From Robiginitomaculum sp. (GTDB lineage Bacteria > Pseudomonadota > Alphaproteobacteria > Caulobacterales > Maricaulaceae): a DNA stretch of 64,000 nt. The stretch is taken from the NCBI GenBank assembly GCA_021647375.1, contig JAKIUV010000003.1, positions 6,355-70,354 of the forward strand, written 5' to 3'. Of this stretch, positions 1-7,850 are shown piece after piece (position 1 is the stretch's first letter; each line of letters begins with the position of its first letter). A model generated the notes under the pieces. That model made no database searches and was not told the origin of the DNA. It saw only the letters and a list, made by a program, of their open reading frames with translations. Position numbers and translations under genes: made by a program.

Positions 1-316
1 CGCCCGCAAGCTGATTGCCATCGGGCAAGCCTTATTGGCAGGCAAAACGGAAAAGCCAAAATGGCACAAACCAAGTGCAGAGCAAGTCGCCGCCATGTCG
101 GCAATACAGGATATTGAACCGATAGAATATGCAGGCAGTTGGGACGGCGTTGTTTTCACCCTGGGGGGAAGTCGCGGCCAGTTCAACATGTTGACCAATG
201 CGGCGCAGGCCATGATTGCCGCCGGACAAATTACCGCCGATGGCCGCCTGACCCCAGCGGCGCAAGATTATTTGCGCGATGTGGACGGATATATCACACC
301 CATAAAGGCCGCATAA
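1..316 (+). CDS. Hypothetical protein, 5' truncated by window edge
   Basis: The open frame is already running at base 2 and ends at TAA 314-316. The visible part is 104 residues, soluble and mixed alpha/beta in character, with no cysteine cluster, membrane segment or recognised motif. A TTG at 35 could serve as a start, but the frame is open upstream and codes for plausible protein there, so I treat the gene as continuing beyond the window. Its stop overlaps the start of the Ogr-like gene by one base, which places it in the same transcription unit. Function unknown. Confidence 0.6.
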   Translation, partial: ARKLIAIGQALLAGKTEKPKWHKPSAEQVAAMSAIQDIEPIEYAGSWDGVVFTLGGSRGQFNMLTNAAQAMIAAGQITADGRLTPAAQDYLRDVDGYITPIKAA

Positions 317-612
317 TGTCTCATACTTGGATCAAAAAACCATCGCACACCAAAAAGAAAAGCACATTCAAGTGCCCAGACTGTGGCGCTGCGTGCCGGA
401 TTAGCCAAACCAAAATCCTATCGGCGACATATAAAGAATTTTACGCAAGCTGTAGCAGTGACAAATGTGGCGGGCGCTATGTTTTCGGCAGTGAACCAGT
501 CCGCGTCCTAACGCCCAGCCAGACCCCCAATCCAAATATAACCCTCCCCTTACACGATCACAATCAAGACACCTCACCATCAGCTAATATTGAAAAGGAG
601 CAGTCATGCTAA
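316..612 (+). CDS. Ogr/Delta-family zinc-finger transcription activator
   Basis: The 98-residue product has cysteines at residues 20, 23, 46 and 51, giving the spacing C-x2-C-x22-C-x4-C. That is the exact zinc signature of phage P2 Ogr and satellite P4 Delta. In that family the zinc protein binds upstream of late phage promoters and recruits RNA polymerase through its alpha subunit. The segment after the second cysteine pair (aromatic residues, then a proline-rich tail) also fits. An upstream in-frame methionine at 139 exists, but the start at 316 overlaps the previous stop as TAATG and removes an unrelated N-terminus. In a satellite such a protein would switch on helper-phage late genes; in a prophage, its own. 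Confidence 0.85.
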   Translation: MSHTWIKKPSHTKKKSTFKCPDCGAACRISQTKILSATYKEFYASCSSDKCGGRYVFGSEPVRVLTPSQTPNPNITLPLHDHNQDTSPSANIEKEQSC

Positions 613-911
613 AACCTCATTTAGACACTTGCGATAATCTTGCCCGCGACATTCTTGCGAGATTGGTTATCGACGGCCAAGACAGCCGCGACCAAACACT
701 GACGCGGGTCGTGAACAGGTTGGTCAGAGAACATGGTTTCACCATGGACGCGGCTCGCGGTGCGGCGGCCAAGGCAGTTGCCGAAACCGACAGCCGTAAT
801 ATTGACGGCTATCTGGACTTGGACGCCAGTACCAGCACGGCGCTGTTCGTCAAAGTCGACGGCAATACCCGAGTCTTGTCCCTCGCCCAGATATTACGGT
901 TTTTTGAGTAA
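606..911 (+). CDS. Hypothetical protein (element gene)
   Basis: The 101-residue product is probably soluble and helical, with many charged residues in its first half. I see no known motif. The start at 606 overlaps the end of the Ogr-like gene by 7 bases and has a good ribosome site, AAGGAG at 595-600. The stop TAA overlaps the next start. These features make it a real, translationally coupled member of the element's operon, but the sequence gives no clue to function. Confidence 0.7.
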   Translation: MLKPHLDTCDNLARDILARLVIDGQDSRDQTLTRVVNRLVREHGFTMDAARGAAAKAVAETDSRNIDGYLDLDASTSTALFVKVDGNTRVLSLAQILRFFE

Positions 912-1132
912 TGGCGGCACAGGGTCAAATAGATTTTGAGACATGCACATCTTGCCCCGCGCCGTTTCGTTTTGACTGGGCATGTGTTTTTTGCACAGCC
1001 GCCCTGATCCTGACATTCCCTAAACCGCAAAGACGCGATTACATCGACTATGCCTGTGGCCACAAAGGTCACAACCCCAATGATTTGAAACAGGAGATTA
1101 TCAGACAACACCTCACCAAACAGGCCGCGTAA
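911..1132 (+). CDS. Small cysteine-rich protein (element gene)
   Basis: The 73-residue product has two CxxC pairs near the N-terminus (residues 12/15 and 25/28), followed by one more cysteine and a histidine-containing stretch (CGHKGH). This could form a small zinc knuckle. The start overlaps the preceding stop as TAATG. I do not recognise the family. The closely spaced cysteine pairs suggest a nucleic-acid-binding or protein-interaction module, which is inference only. Confidence 0.65.
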   Translation: MAAQGQIDFETCTSCPAPFRFDWACVFCTAALILTFPKPQRRDYIDYACGHKGHNPNDLKQEIIRQHLTKQAA

Positions 1133-1165
1133 CGGCTTCATCAAAAACCAACACCGGAGGATATT

Positions 1166-1330
1166 ATGGTTTTACTTTTATTGGCGATACTCGCCCTTTA
1201 TTTTTGCATCGCGATTTTTGCCGGGCTTCACAGCCTGGTCAAAAACAACAACGCAGATGCACCCGTTTTTCAGCTACTTTTTGCAATCGGCAAAGGCCTG
1301 TCATGGCCGCTTACATTGCGGAGCCAGTAA
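1166..1330 (+). CDS. Small single-span membrane protein (element gene)
   Basis: The 54-codon gene begins with a strong hydrophobic stretch at residues 2-20 and continues with a short polar tail. This fits a signal-anchored inner-membrane peptide. The ribosome site GGAGG at 1156-1160 is well placed for the ATG at 1166. Its stop TAA at 1328-1330 overlaps the next ATG by one base. It is too short for many gene finders. Position in a phage-like operon makes a holin- or superinfection-type role conceivable, but nothing in the sequence proves that. Confidence 0.6.
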   Translation: MVLLLLAILALYFCIAIFAGLHSLVKNNNADAPVFQLLFAIGKGLSWPLTLRSQ

Positions 1331-1734
1331 TGGATATGCAAACACATGTGATAGAGCCAAACGGGTTGAACGCAGGCCAGACAGTTGAAAAACTGCAAGC
1401 CAAAATCCGGACTTTGGAGACAGTGATTGATGATCTGCAGGCAGAGGTCAAAGCACACGGACAATTAAAGGACGGCGGCGTATTGCCAAAAGACAACGAG
1501 CCATTCTTTGTTCTGGTTGCTCGCGACCCGTTTGCTCCCATCCTCGTTGATGCCTGGGCATTTCTGCGCATGGGCAGGTTTACAGAAGCCCAGCACGTCT
1601 TAAACCGCCTGTTAAATCCAACCTTGGTTGTTGACCCGCAAATGTCCGATGACCCGCAAATCATAAACGCATTTCGCATTGGCAGATATATGGCCGACTG
1701 GTTCAAAGCCAAAATATTGAACGGAGCGGGATGA
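1330..1734 (+). CDS. Hypothetical protein with N-terminal coiled coil
   Basis: The 134-residue product has heptad-like leucine/isoleucine spacing at about residues 17-45, which predicts a short coiled coil. A compact alpha-helical remainder follows. An in-frame methionine at 1204 would lengthen it, but that start lies inside the preceding membrane-protein gene. The ATG at 1330 overlaps that gene's stop in the same way as neighbouring gene junctions. No family recognised. The downstream gene starts inside its stop codon. Confidence 0.65.
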   Translation: MDMQTHVIEPNGLNAGQTVEKLQAKIRTLETVIDDLQAEVKAHGQLKDGGVLPKDNEPFFVLVARDPFAPILVDAWAFLRMGRFTEAQHVLNRLLNPTLVVDPQMSDDPQIINAFRIGRYMADWFKAKILNGAG

Positions 1735-1883
1735 TGTGGAGCCATGCAATAATTATAGCTTTCGCCGTAATAGCTATCCTCGGATGTATCATGATGATAC
1801 CTGATTGGGTTTTTGGTTGGGCGCCAGATGAAGCCAATGACCCTGCCAACGCGGGCGCAAAGCGGGGGGACGGACATGCCTAA
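1731..1883 (+). CDS. Small single-span membrane protein (element gene)
   Basis: The 50-residue product has a hydrophobic helix at residues 6-24 and a short polar tail containing acidic and lysine/arginine residues. It overlaps the previous gene by 4 bases (ATGATG) and the next gene by 8. It is the second tiny membrane protein in this operon after the one at 1166. Such pairs occur in phage lysis modules (for example holin and spanin components), but no lipobox or proline-rich spanin pattern is visible and no endolysin gene is nearby in the window. Confidence 0.55.
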   Translation: MMWSHAIIIAFAVIAILGCIMMIPDWVFGWAPDEANDPANAGAKRGDGHA

Positions 1884-2289
1884 ATCCGTTGCCGTTAAAA
1901 TATCCGCAGGAATGCAAAACCTCGCGGTTGATACAGAATTACGCTTAAAACAGTTGTCCGGTAATGAGGATTGTCGCTTCATAACTTTGGTCGCGGACAA
2001 TACTGGCCAAGTCCACTATGTGGCGAATGTAGAGCGAGAAGCCTCTGCCAATTTACTGTATTCACTTCTTGTTGGCTGGGCAAGGCGTGATGACCACGTA
2101 GCCGAACATGTCCGCCAAATGATTTTGAACGCGAGCAAGCTAGGTAAATCATCAGACCACCGCGCACATTTGCAATCCGAACTCGACCGATTGACGGCCT
2201 TATGTGAGCGCCCTGATGCTCGTCCGGTGGATTTCCATAACAAAGCCCGCGCTGCCAGACGGCTGGCTTCTCGCACGAAAGGAACTTAG
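1876..2289 (+). CDS. Hypothetical protein (element gene)
   Basis: The 137-residue soluble protein starts at ATG 1876, inside the end of the preceding gene. The C-terminal third is rich in arginine, lysine and alanine. There is no signal peptide, membrane helix or cysteine cluster. A longer in-frame start at 1813 lies within the previous gene and is less likely. I do not recognise the family; the basic tail would be compatible with nucleic-acid contact. Confidence 0.6.
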   Translation: MPKSVAVKISAGMQNLAVDTELRLKQLSGNEDCRFITLVADNTGQVHYVANVEREASANLLYSLLVGWARRDDHVAEHVRQMILNASKLGKSSDHRAHLQSELDRLTALCERPDARPVDFHNKARAARRLASRTKGT

Positions 2290-2296
2290 ATTAGTT

Positions 2297-2656
2297 ATGC
2301 CCACGCCCGTCCGTAATTCCGGTACCAGATTGATATGTCCAAAATGTGGGCATGCACTGAATATCGTTGTGCGGGTGCCAAGTAAAATCAAGCTTTGTTT
2401 TTTGCACCCCTACGCCACCCTGGAACGCAAACAGGTATTCGCACCAAGGCGTCTCGGGCAAAACAGGTTGGCCAAATTAAAAACCGATATGAAGTTGAGC
2501 ACACAGGCGCTCGACACCCTATTTGTTGACCACGCTGATTTTGTATCTCTCGCCGAAAATGTAGCCCGACGTTTACTCCAGTCCGGCAAAGAATTGCAAG
2601 AACTGGCCGCCATCCCAAGAGAGAAAAATAGGGAAGGTAATGACCATGAATATTGA
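2297..2656 (+). CDS. Hypothetical protein with CxxC motif (element gene)
   Basis: The 119-residue product begins with a CPKCGH segment near residues 14-19, and a further cysteine follows about 20 residues later. That could be an incomplete zinc ribbon. The remainder is helical and charged. The ATG at 2297 follows an AAAGGAAC-like ribosome site 9 bases upstream and comes just after the preceding stop. The 3' end overlaps the winged-helix gene by 17 bases. Function unknown. Confidence 0.6.
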   Translation: MPTPVRNSGTRLICPKCGHALNIVVRVPSKIKLCFLHPYATLERKQVFAPRRLGQNRLAKLKTDMKLSTQALDTLFVDHADFVSLAENVARRLLQSGKELQELAAIPREKNREGNDHEY

Positions 2657-3104
2657 TTTGAATGTAGAAGCCATGTCCCGCCAAGACCTGATAGCCGCAT
2701 ATTTTGATCTGGTTGATAGGCTGGAAGCCATTTTTTGTGTCAATAATGAAGGGTTGAACAGTGTCGTTGCATTTGTGAAGCACCACGAAACAAATAAGAA
2801 ATATTCCTCCCTGGGATGCGCTAAAACACTGTGTCTTTTACTCTCCGGTAGACTAGTCAGCCGCGAAAGTATTGTCGCGGCTACAGCCACCAACAAAGCG
2901 CCCGAAGATTGCGTTACGGTTAGCGGCGGAATGGCCAGCGTTTACATTTGCAATCTGCGCAAAATCCTTAAGCCGTTAAGGATTGAAATCATCACATCCC
3001 GTGGATTGGGATACTACTTAAACCCATCCCACATCACCCCCCTGAAACAGGCAATAGAACAAGCGAGCGCACCCCAAGGGCACTTCCAAGAGGGCGCAGC
3101 ATGA
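2640..3104 (+). CDS. OmpR/PhoB-type winged-helix protein without receiver domain
   Basis: The 154-residue product carries, in residues about 60-130, the pattern of the OmpR/PhoB C-terminal DNA-binding domain. It has a recognition helix of the type VYICNLRKIL, then a beta-wing with ITSRGLGYYL. There is no receiver domain with a phospho-acceptor aspartate; the N-terminal 50 residues are a short helical segment instead. It is therefore likely a phosphorylation-independent transcription or replication regulator of the element. A second possible start lies six bases downstream. It overlaps both neighbours. Confidence 0.7.
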   Translation: MTMNIDLNVEAMSRQDLIAAYFDLVDRLEAIFCVNNEGLNSVVAFVKHHETNKKYSSLGCAKTLCLLLSGRLVSRESIVAATATNKAPEDCVTVSGGMASVYICNLRKILKPLRIEIITSRGLGYYLNPSHITPLKQAIEQASAPQGHFQEGAA

Positions 3105-3298
3105 TGTCCGGGTTCACAGTCATGGAAAAATTACGCAGTTGGCGGTGGCACAAAGACGGCTGGGATAATCGGCTTATTTGCCTACGCATCAACCAAGATC
3201 GTCAAACCCCTCCCCTTGCAAAGCACGGCTTTCCTAAAACTACAATTCGCGAAGTCACTAATATGCTTTCCCAATTTAAAACAGACACAACAATATGA
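3101..3298 (+). CDS. Hypothetical protein (element gene)
   Basis: A 65-residue, basic, tryptophan-containing product. Its start overlaps the end of the winged-helix gene and its end overlaps the start of the replication gene by 4 bases, so it is very likely translated as part of the operon. No motif recognised. It could be an accessory to the replication protein that follows, which is inference from position alone. Confidence 0.55.
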   Translation: MMSGFTVMEKLRSWRWHKDGWDNRLICLRINQDRQTPPLAKHGFPKTTIREVTNMLSQFKTDTTI

Positions 3299-5952
3299 GA
3301 GCAGATATTTTAGATGATGTCCGGCGCACTCTCATTGCCGACTTCAAATTTGTCAAGCGTGGTACTTGGCTGCAAAAGGGGACGTGCCCACAGTGCAGCA
3401 GCAAAGAATTATTTACCCATGCCGACAGCCCCTGGGTGATCAAGTGTGGGCGCTATAACAATTGCGGTTATGAGCGGCACGCCAAGGATCTATACCCTGA
3501 TTTGTTCACGAAGTTTAACGACCGCTACAAACCAACAATGGAAAACCCTAATGCCACGGCAGAGGCCTATTTGAAATATGCTCGGGGTTTTGACCTCAAA
3601 TCTATCAAAGGCTGGTACCGCCAAGAAAAATATTGGCACCGTCACGGCGACAAGGGGACGGCCACCGTCCGGTTTGATATAGACCGTGCTAACGATGTGT
3701 ATATGGAGCGCCTGATTGAAACCGTCGTGGTGACGGATAAAACAGGGAAAAGAACAAAGCGCAAAGCCAATTTTAACGGCAAACACCGTGGGCTATGGTG
3801 GCAACCCCCTGGTATGGAAATAAAGGATGGTGATACAGTCTGGCTGGTCGAAGGCTGTCTGGACGCGATTGCCCTAAATCTGAACGATGTTAAGTCCGTC
3901 GCAACATTGTCCGCCGTTAACTATCCCGCGCTGATGCTGGAAAAGTACAAGGACAAGAAAATTCGGTGGATTTTCGCCCTTGATAACGACACAACCGGAA
4001 AAAAATACACCAAACGACATGTCAAAAAAGCCAAATCTGCAGAATACAAAGTTGGCGCTGCGCAAATCCCGTCCGGACAGGGCGGCGGTAAAATTGACTG
4101 GAATGATTTGCACCAGCAAGGCAAGCTCGACGAAGAGTATTTACGCGAATGTCTATACCACGGTGACTTGCTGACGGCCAAATCAGCATTTGTGAAATCC
4201 ATGCTGATCTGGAAACACGGCAATGCCAGTTCGTTTAGTTTTACCTTCAACAATCGTCTATATTGGTTCAAAACTGAAGTTGATAAGCTGAATAAAGCTA
4301 TCGAAGAAGTCAGTATGGCTTATCCCGATTTGGATCCAAAAGAGATACGCCAAAAGGCTATCCAACAGGCCTCTATGCTGAGCGAGATTTGCAATTGCAA
4401 TCCGCGCTTTCTATATTTCCAATCCCACGAAGCCACGGATGAGAGCTGGTATTATTGCAATATTTCTTTCCCCAATGGCCGCCCTCCCATTAAAACCACG
4501 TTTTCAGGTGGGCAAATCTCCAGCTCGGCAGAGTTTAAAAAACGGTTATTGACCGCCGCACCAGGTGGCCTGTTCATAGGCGGAGGCGGACAACTCAACT
4601 GGATTATCAAAAATCACCTTGCCAATATCAAGCAAGTAAAAACCATTGACTATGTCGGATATTCCAAAGACCATCAGGCTTATATATTCAACGAATTTGC
4701 AGTCAAACACGGTCAATATTACAAGGCCAATGCCGACGAATATGTGGAAATTGACAAGCTTTCCATTAAAACCCTTAGCAAAACATTTAGGTTTGAAATT
4801 GGCAAGAGTCATGAACACAACACAGATTGGCCGGAGCTGGTATATCAGGCTTATGGCGTCAAAGGACTTATAGCATTGACGTTCTGGTTTGGCTCACTTT
4901 TTGCCGAGCAAATCCGTACAACCCAAAAATCATTCCCATTTTTAGAAATTGTTGGCGAAGCCGATGCTGGCAAAACTGGATTGATTGTGTTTTTGTGGAA
5001 ATTATTAGGATTAGACGACACCGAAGGCTTTGACCCGTCAAAGGCCACCACTGCGGGTAGACGCCGGAAATTTGCGCAGGTTTCAAATTTACCCATCGTA
5101 TTGCTAGAAGGTGATCGGGACGAGGCATCAAAATACAAAGCATTTGATTTTAACGAATTAAAAGACGCCTATAATGGGCGCGGCATTGGTGAACGCGGCA
5201 TTAAAAATTCCGGCAATGAAACCTATGCACCATCATTTAAGGCGGCGATAGTCATTGCACAGAATGCCGATGTGCAAGGCTCCGAAGCCGTCATGCAGCG
5301 CCTCATCCATCTGAAATTTGACACCGAAAGGCATTCGCCAGCGGGACGGCGGGCTTCAGATAAACTAGATGCTATGGATGTTGAACACGTGTCGCAATTT
5401 ATGTTGAAGTCTATCCTAAACGAAAAAAACATTCTCGCGCATTTTAATGAAAAAACTAGGTCGTATGAAGACAAGTTATCTGAAAATGAACACATTAAAA
5501 CAGGCCGCATTGCCAAAAACCACGGGCAACTTATGGCGCTGGCCGATTCTATGGTCAAGATTACCAACCTAGGTGAGGACAGGCTTCAGGAAATCCATGC
5601 ACATTTAGTAATATTAGCAGTCGAACGCCAACGCGCCGTCAAAGCCGATCATCCGATGTTACAGCAGTTTTGGGAAACTTTCGACTTTCTCAATGCATCA
5701 AATGGTTATACACGGCAGAACCATTCACGTGTCGCCGGACTGATTGCCATCAACCTTAATCACTTCGTGAAAATAGCGACAGAAGAACGTCAGCAAATTC
5801 CGGCGCTGACAGACCTAAAACCACTGTTGAAACAAACACGCACCCACAAATTTGTCGGCATCCGCGCCGTGAATACAGCGCTAGGTCCCGAACATAAAGT
5901 CACAGCATCCACCGTCAAATGCTGGGTGTTCGAGAAAAAGGGTGGCGCATAA
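3295..5952 (+). CDS. Replication protein: zinc finger, Toprim primase and helicase
   Basis: The 885-residue protein has a DnaG-like zinc finger with cysteines at 31, 34, 51 and 57. A Toprim fold follows at about residues 178-240, with the acidic glutamate in WLVEGCLDAI and a DNDTTG motif. The C-terminal half is a P-loop ATPase, with Walker A GEADAGKTG near residue 553 and a Walker B-like LLEGD near 605, resembling DUF927-type helicases. This primase-helicase order parallels the P4 alpha protein (primase first, helicase second). It likely starts and drives replication of the element. It is the largest gene of the operon and overlaps both neighbours. Confidence 0.8.
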   Translation: MRADILDDVRRTLIADFKFVKRGTWLQKGTCPQCSSKELFTHADSPWVIKCGRYNNCGYERHAKDLYPDLFTKFNDRYKPTMENPNATAEAYLKYARGFDLKSIKGWYRQEKYWHRHGDKGTATVRFDIDRANDVYMERLIETVVVTDKTGKRTKRKANFNGKHRGLWWQPPGMEIKDGDTVWLVEGCLDAIALNLNDVKSVATLSAVNYPALMLEKYKDKKIRWIFALDNDTTGKKYTKRHVKKAKSAEYKVGAAQIPSGQGGGKIDWNDLHQQGKLDEEYLRECLYHGDLLTAKSAFVKSMLIWKHGNASSFSFTFNNRLYWFKTEVDKLNKAIEEVSMAYPDLDPKEIRQKAIQQASMLSEICNCNPRFLYFQSHEATDESWYYCNISFPNGRPPIKTTFSGGQISSSAEFKKRLLTAAPGGLFIGGGGQLNWIIKNHLANIKQVKTIDYVGYSKDHQAYIFNEFAVKHGQYYKANADEYVEIDKLSIKTLSKTFRFEIGKSHEHNTDWPELVYQAYGVKGLIALTFWFGSLFAEQIRTTQKSFPFLEIVGEADAGKTGLIVFLWKLLGLDDTEGFDPSKATTAGRRRKFAQVSNLPIVLLEGDRDEASKYKAFDFNELKDAYNGRGIGERGIKNSGNETYAPSFKAAIVIAQNADVQGSEAVMQRLIHLKFDTERHSPAGRRASDKLDAMDVEHVSQFMLKSILNEKNILAHFNEKTRSYEDKLSENEHIKTGRIAKNHGQLMALADSMVKITNLGEDRLQEIHAHLVILAVERQRAVKADHPMLQQFWETFDFLNASNGYTRQNHSRVAGLIAINLNHFVKIATEERQQIPALTDLKPLLKQTRTHKFVGIRAVNTALGPEHKVTASTVKCWVFEKKGGA

Positions 5953-6137
5953 TGACCGCAGCTCCTCCGCCAATCGCCATGTCCGTACCAGAGGCAGCAC
6001 AAGCCTGCAGTCTGTCAGAGCGCCAGATGTGGCGCATTTTAAAAGCCGAAAACATACCAACCAGAAAACTAGGCCGCCGCACACTCGTACTCTACGACGG
6101 CTTAAAAAATTACATAGAGGGATTACCACAGTCATGA
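5952..6137 (+). CDS. AlpA/excisionase-like helix-turn-helix protein
   Basis: The 61-residue product has a MerR-type helix-turn-helix at about residues 9-45: VPEAAQACSLSERQMWRIL, then an IPTRKLGRR segment. This is the pattern of AlpA and phage excisionases. In P4-type elements such small proteins promote integrase expression and excision. The ATG overlaps the stop of the primase-helicase gene (TAATG). A longer frame from 5919 would start inside that gene and is rejected. Its position between replication and integrase genes supports a role in excision control. Confidence 0.75.
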   Translation: MTAAPPPIAMSVPEAAQACSLSERQMWRILKAENIPTRKLGRRTLVLYDGLKNYIEGLPQS

Positions 6138-6355
6138 CACCTAAAAGCAGAGCAGCTATCGCCCGTAGAAAAATAGCCGCTGCTGAGCGGGCTATCATTG
6201 GTATTGGTGAACTGTATCAAGACATAGACAATAGCATTTATGAACAGTGCTCTATGGATGATTTTTGGTGGAAACGTCTTGAAGTCCTTAAAGCAATGGT
6301 CGAGCAATCACACGACCAAGAGGAAAAATTTCCACTCTTACGGTGGGGACAATGA
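6134..6355 (+). CDS. Hypothetical protein (element gene)
   Basis: The 73-residue product is helical, with a basic N-terminus (RAAIARRK) and an acidic middle. The start overlaps the stop of the AlpA-like gene by 4 bases and the stop nearly touches the next start. No known motif or membrane segment. Genuine expression is likely from the gene-junction pattern; function is unknown. Confidence 0.55.
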   Translation: MTPKSRAAIARRKIAAAERAIIGIGELYQDIDNSIYEQCSMDDFWWKRLEVLKAMVEQSHDQEEKFPLLRWGQ

Positions 6356-6356
6356 A

Positions 6357-6548
6357 ATGAAATTACACTCAACATCGGTTTGTGACTCCTGTAACGGTAA
6401 AATGCAAATATCGCTCAAGACATTAACGCACGGATTGGCTAAGTGCGACGATTGCTATGATCACCGAACCTTACGAAAAGACGAAATGCGCGGCGCAATC
6501 ACATTATTGGCGCGGATAATTTATGACCTTGATAAAGCCAGTAAATAA
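6357..6548 (+). CDS. Small zinc-ribbon-like protein (element gene)
   Basis: The 63-residue product contains two CxxC pairs, CDSC at about residues 9-12 and CDDC near 30-33. The spacing suggests a zinc ribbon. The rest is a short charged helix. It is the last plus-strand gene of the element. Its final 28 bases overlap, tail to tail, the 3' end of the integrase gene on the other strand, an arrangement seen in compact phage genomes. Exact role unknown. Confidence 0.6.
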   Translation: MKLHSTSVCDSCNGKMQISLKTLTHGLAKCDDCYDHRTLRKDEMRGAITLLARIIYDLDKASK

Positions 6549-7687
6549 TCACACCACGCCTGCATCAATTCTCGCCGCAGATTAAGCCCTTTCCTGCGCC
6601 TGTAGGCGCGGCGGACGCTTGATCCTACCTTGTGCGCCAGCGCCAGCTCCGACACCTCGTCAGCATAGCCTGTGCAGTCCATTGCCCAATCTTTGAACGT
6701 CGACCGGAAGCCGTGTGCAGTATAATCTAGGTTCATGGCTTTCATTGTGGATCTAAACGCATTTTCAGAAAACCCTTTGCCCCGATATGGATAAACTAGG
6801 CCTGTAGCCGGCACGGGTCGGGGATCAGGCAATAGGGTGATCATGGCCGGGGTCAGAGGGATTATATGATCCGTATCACTGCGTTTCATGCGGCTGGCCG
6901 GAATTGTCCAAACCTTATTTCCTAAATCAAACTCGCGCCAGTCAGCATGCCGGACCATATGCCCACGGGACGCCGTCAGTATAGTGAGCGCCAAAGCAAA
7001 GCGCGTGTCGTGCTTGCTACGCCCTAGAGTGCGGTAAAAATCCGGGGCATCGACGTAGGGCATAGCTGCGTGGTGTTTAACCTTGGGTTTGTGATCCGGA
7101 AGCAGATATTCAAGCGCACCTTTCCACCTCGCTGGGTTTGGTTTATCCTGCGACCGCCAGCCAAGCACTGTGGCTAAATCAAGTGCCTGCTCTATCATAC
7201 CGCGCGTCATCCGGGCGGAGTGGTTCATTGTGTACCAAATCGGCTTGATTACATCCTCGACATCTTTGACGCTTATCTGGTCTAAGGCCATATTGTTCAA
7301 AGGCGATGCGTGTTCCATGAGGCCGCGCCGCCACTTGATACCCGTCTTGTCCGATTTCCAACTTTTCTTCCTGCGATCGATGATTGCGGTAGCAGCATCT
7401 TTAAATGTCCGTCCGGTATTGTCCTGGTGCATGACGGTGCGAATATCGCGTCCCTCAAATGCAGCTAACCTACATTCGGCGGCTATTTTTCGCGCAGCGG
7501 CAAGTGAGAGCGTGTTAATAGGAGCAATGGTGAGATCAATCCGGCGTTTGTTTTTAGTTTGCCTGTATATCCATGTTTTGGTGCCCTCCGCACGCACCCG
7601 CAGATACAAACCGCCACCATCGGCCAGCCAGCCTATTTTAGTAGTGTTTTTCACCATCAATGGTGTGAGTTTATGTATTTGACCCAT
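6521..7687 (-). CDS. int: Tyrosine recombinase (P4-type integrase)
   Basis: The 388-residue protein has the DUF4102-like N-terminal arm-binding domain, with the GLYLRVRAEGTKTWIYR signature near residues 26-42. A core-binding domain and then a catalytic domain follow. The catalytic set is complete: Arg241, His325 with Arg328 (HGFR), His352 (LAHKVG) and nucleophile Tyr362. The glutamate that usually follows the first arginine (RxGE) is histidine here, an oddity outside the core set. It acts at the adjacent tRNA-Leu 3' end, 147 bases away, to insert and excise the element. Confidence 0.93.
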   Translation of the reverse strand: MGQIHKLTPLMVKNTTKIGWLADGGGLYLRVRAEGTKTWIYRQTKNKRRIDLTIAPINTLSLAAARKIAAECRLAAFEGRDIRTVMHQDNTGRTFKDAATAIIDRRKKSWKSDKTGIKWRRGLMEHASPLNNMALDQISVKDVEDVIKPIWYTMNHSARMTRGMIEQALDLATVLGWRSQDKPNPARWKGALEYLLPDHKPKVKHHAAMPYVDAPDFYRTLGRSKHDTRFALALTILTASRGHMVRHADWREFDLGNKVWTIPASRMKRSDTDHIIPLTPAMITLLPDPRPVPATGLVYPYRGKGFSENAFRSTMKAMNLDYTAHGFRSTFKDWAMDCTGYADEVSELALAHKVGSSVRRAYRRRKGLNLRRELMQAWCDYLLALSRS

Positions 7688-7833
7688 TCCCGGCTACACC
7701 TCGGACTACATTTTTGTTGTCATTCCCTGTCAGGGCATGGCACACACTGACACAGTTTGTCCAGCCATAAGCAAATAAACCACACATAAACGGCACATTA
7801 TGGCACTTCATGTCACTAACTGGCAAAGTCAAC

Positions 7834-7850
7834 TGGTGCGGCCGAGAAGA
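7834..7850. other. Probable attachment-site core in tRNA-Leu 3' end
   Basis: P4-type integrases recombine within the 3' part of tRNA genes, and the integrase here is transcribed away from this tRNA end. The CCA end and acceptor/T-arm (7834 to about 7850) are the natural attachment core. The matching second copy should lie left of the window. The exact boundaries cannot be read from one end. Confidence 0.4.

Larger units (their letters stand above)
1..7850. mobile_element. Right part of a tRNA-Leu-integrated phage or P4-like satellite
   Basis: A tyrosine integrase gene starts 147 bases from the 3' end of a tRNA-Leu gene. From there to the left edge lie about 15 small plus-strand genes, most overlapping by 1 to 8 bases. 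They include an Ogr/Delta-type activator, an AlpA-like protein and a primase-helicase, all typical of P2/P4-type elements. Normal chromosomal genes begin right of the tRNA with lipB. No capsid, tail, portal or terminase gene is visible. The left end and second attachment site lie outside the window, so prophage versus satellite is unresolved. Confidence 0.85.

Noticed and set aside
1204..1329. Longer N-terminus for the coiled-coil protein of the element
   Set aside because: It would overlap the small membrane-protein gene over most of its length, and the preferred start has the same junction pattern as the neighbours.
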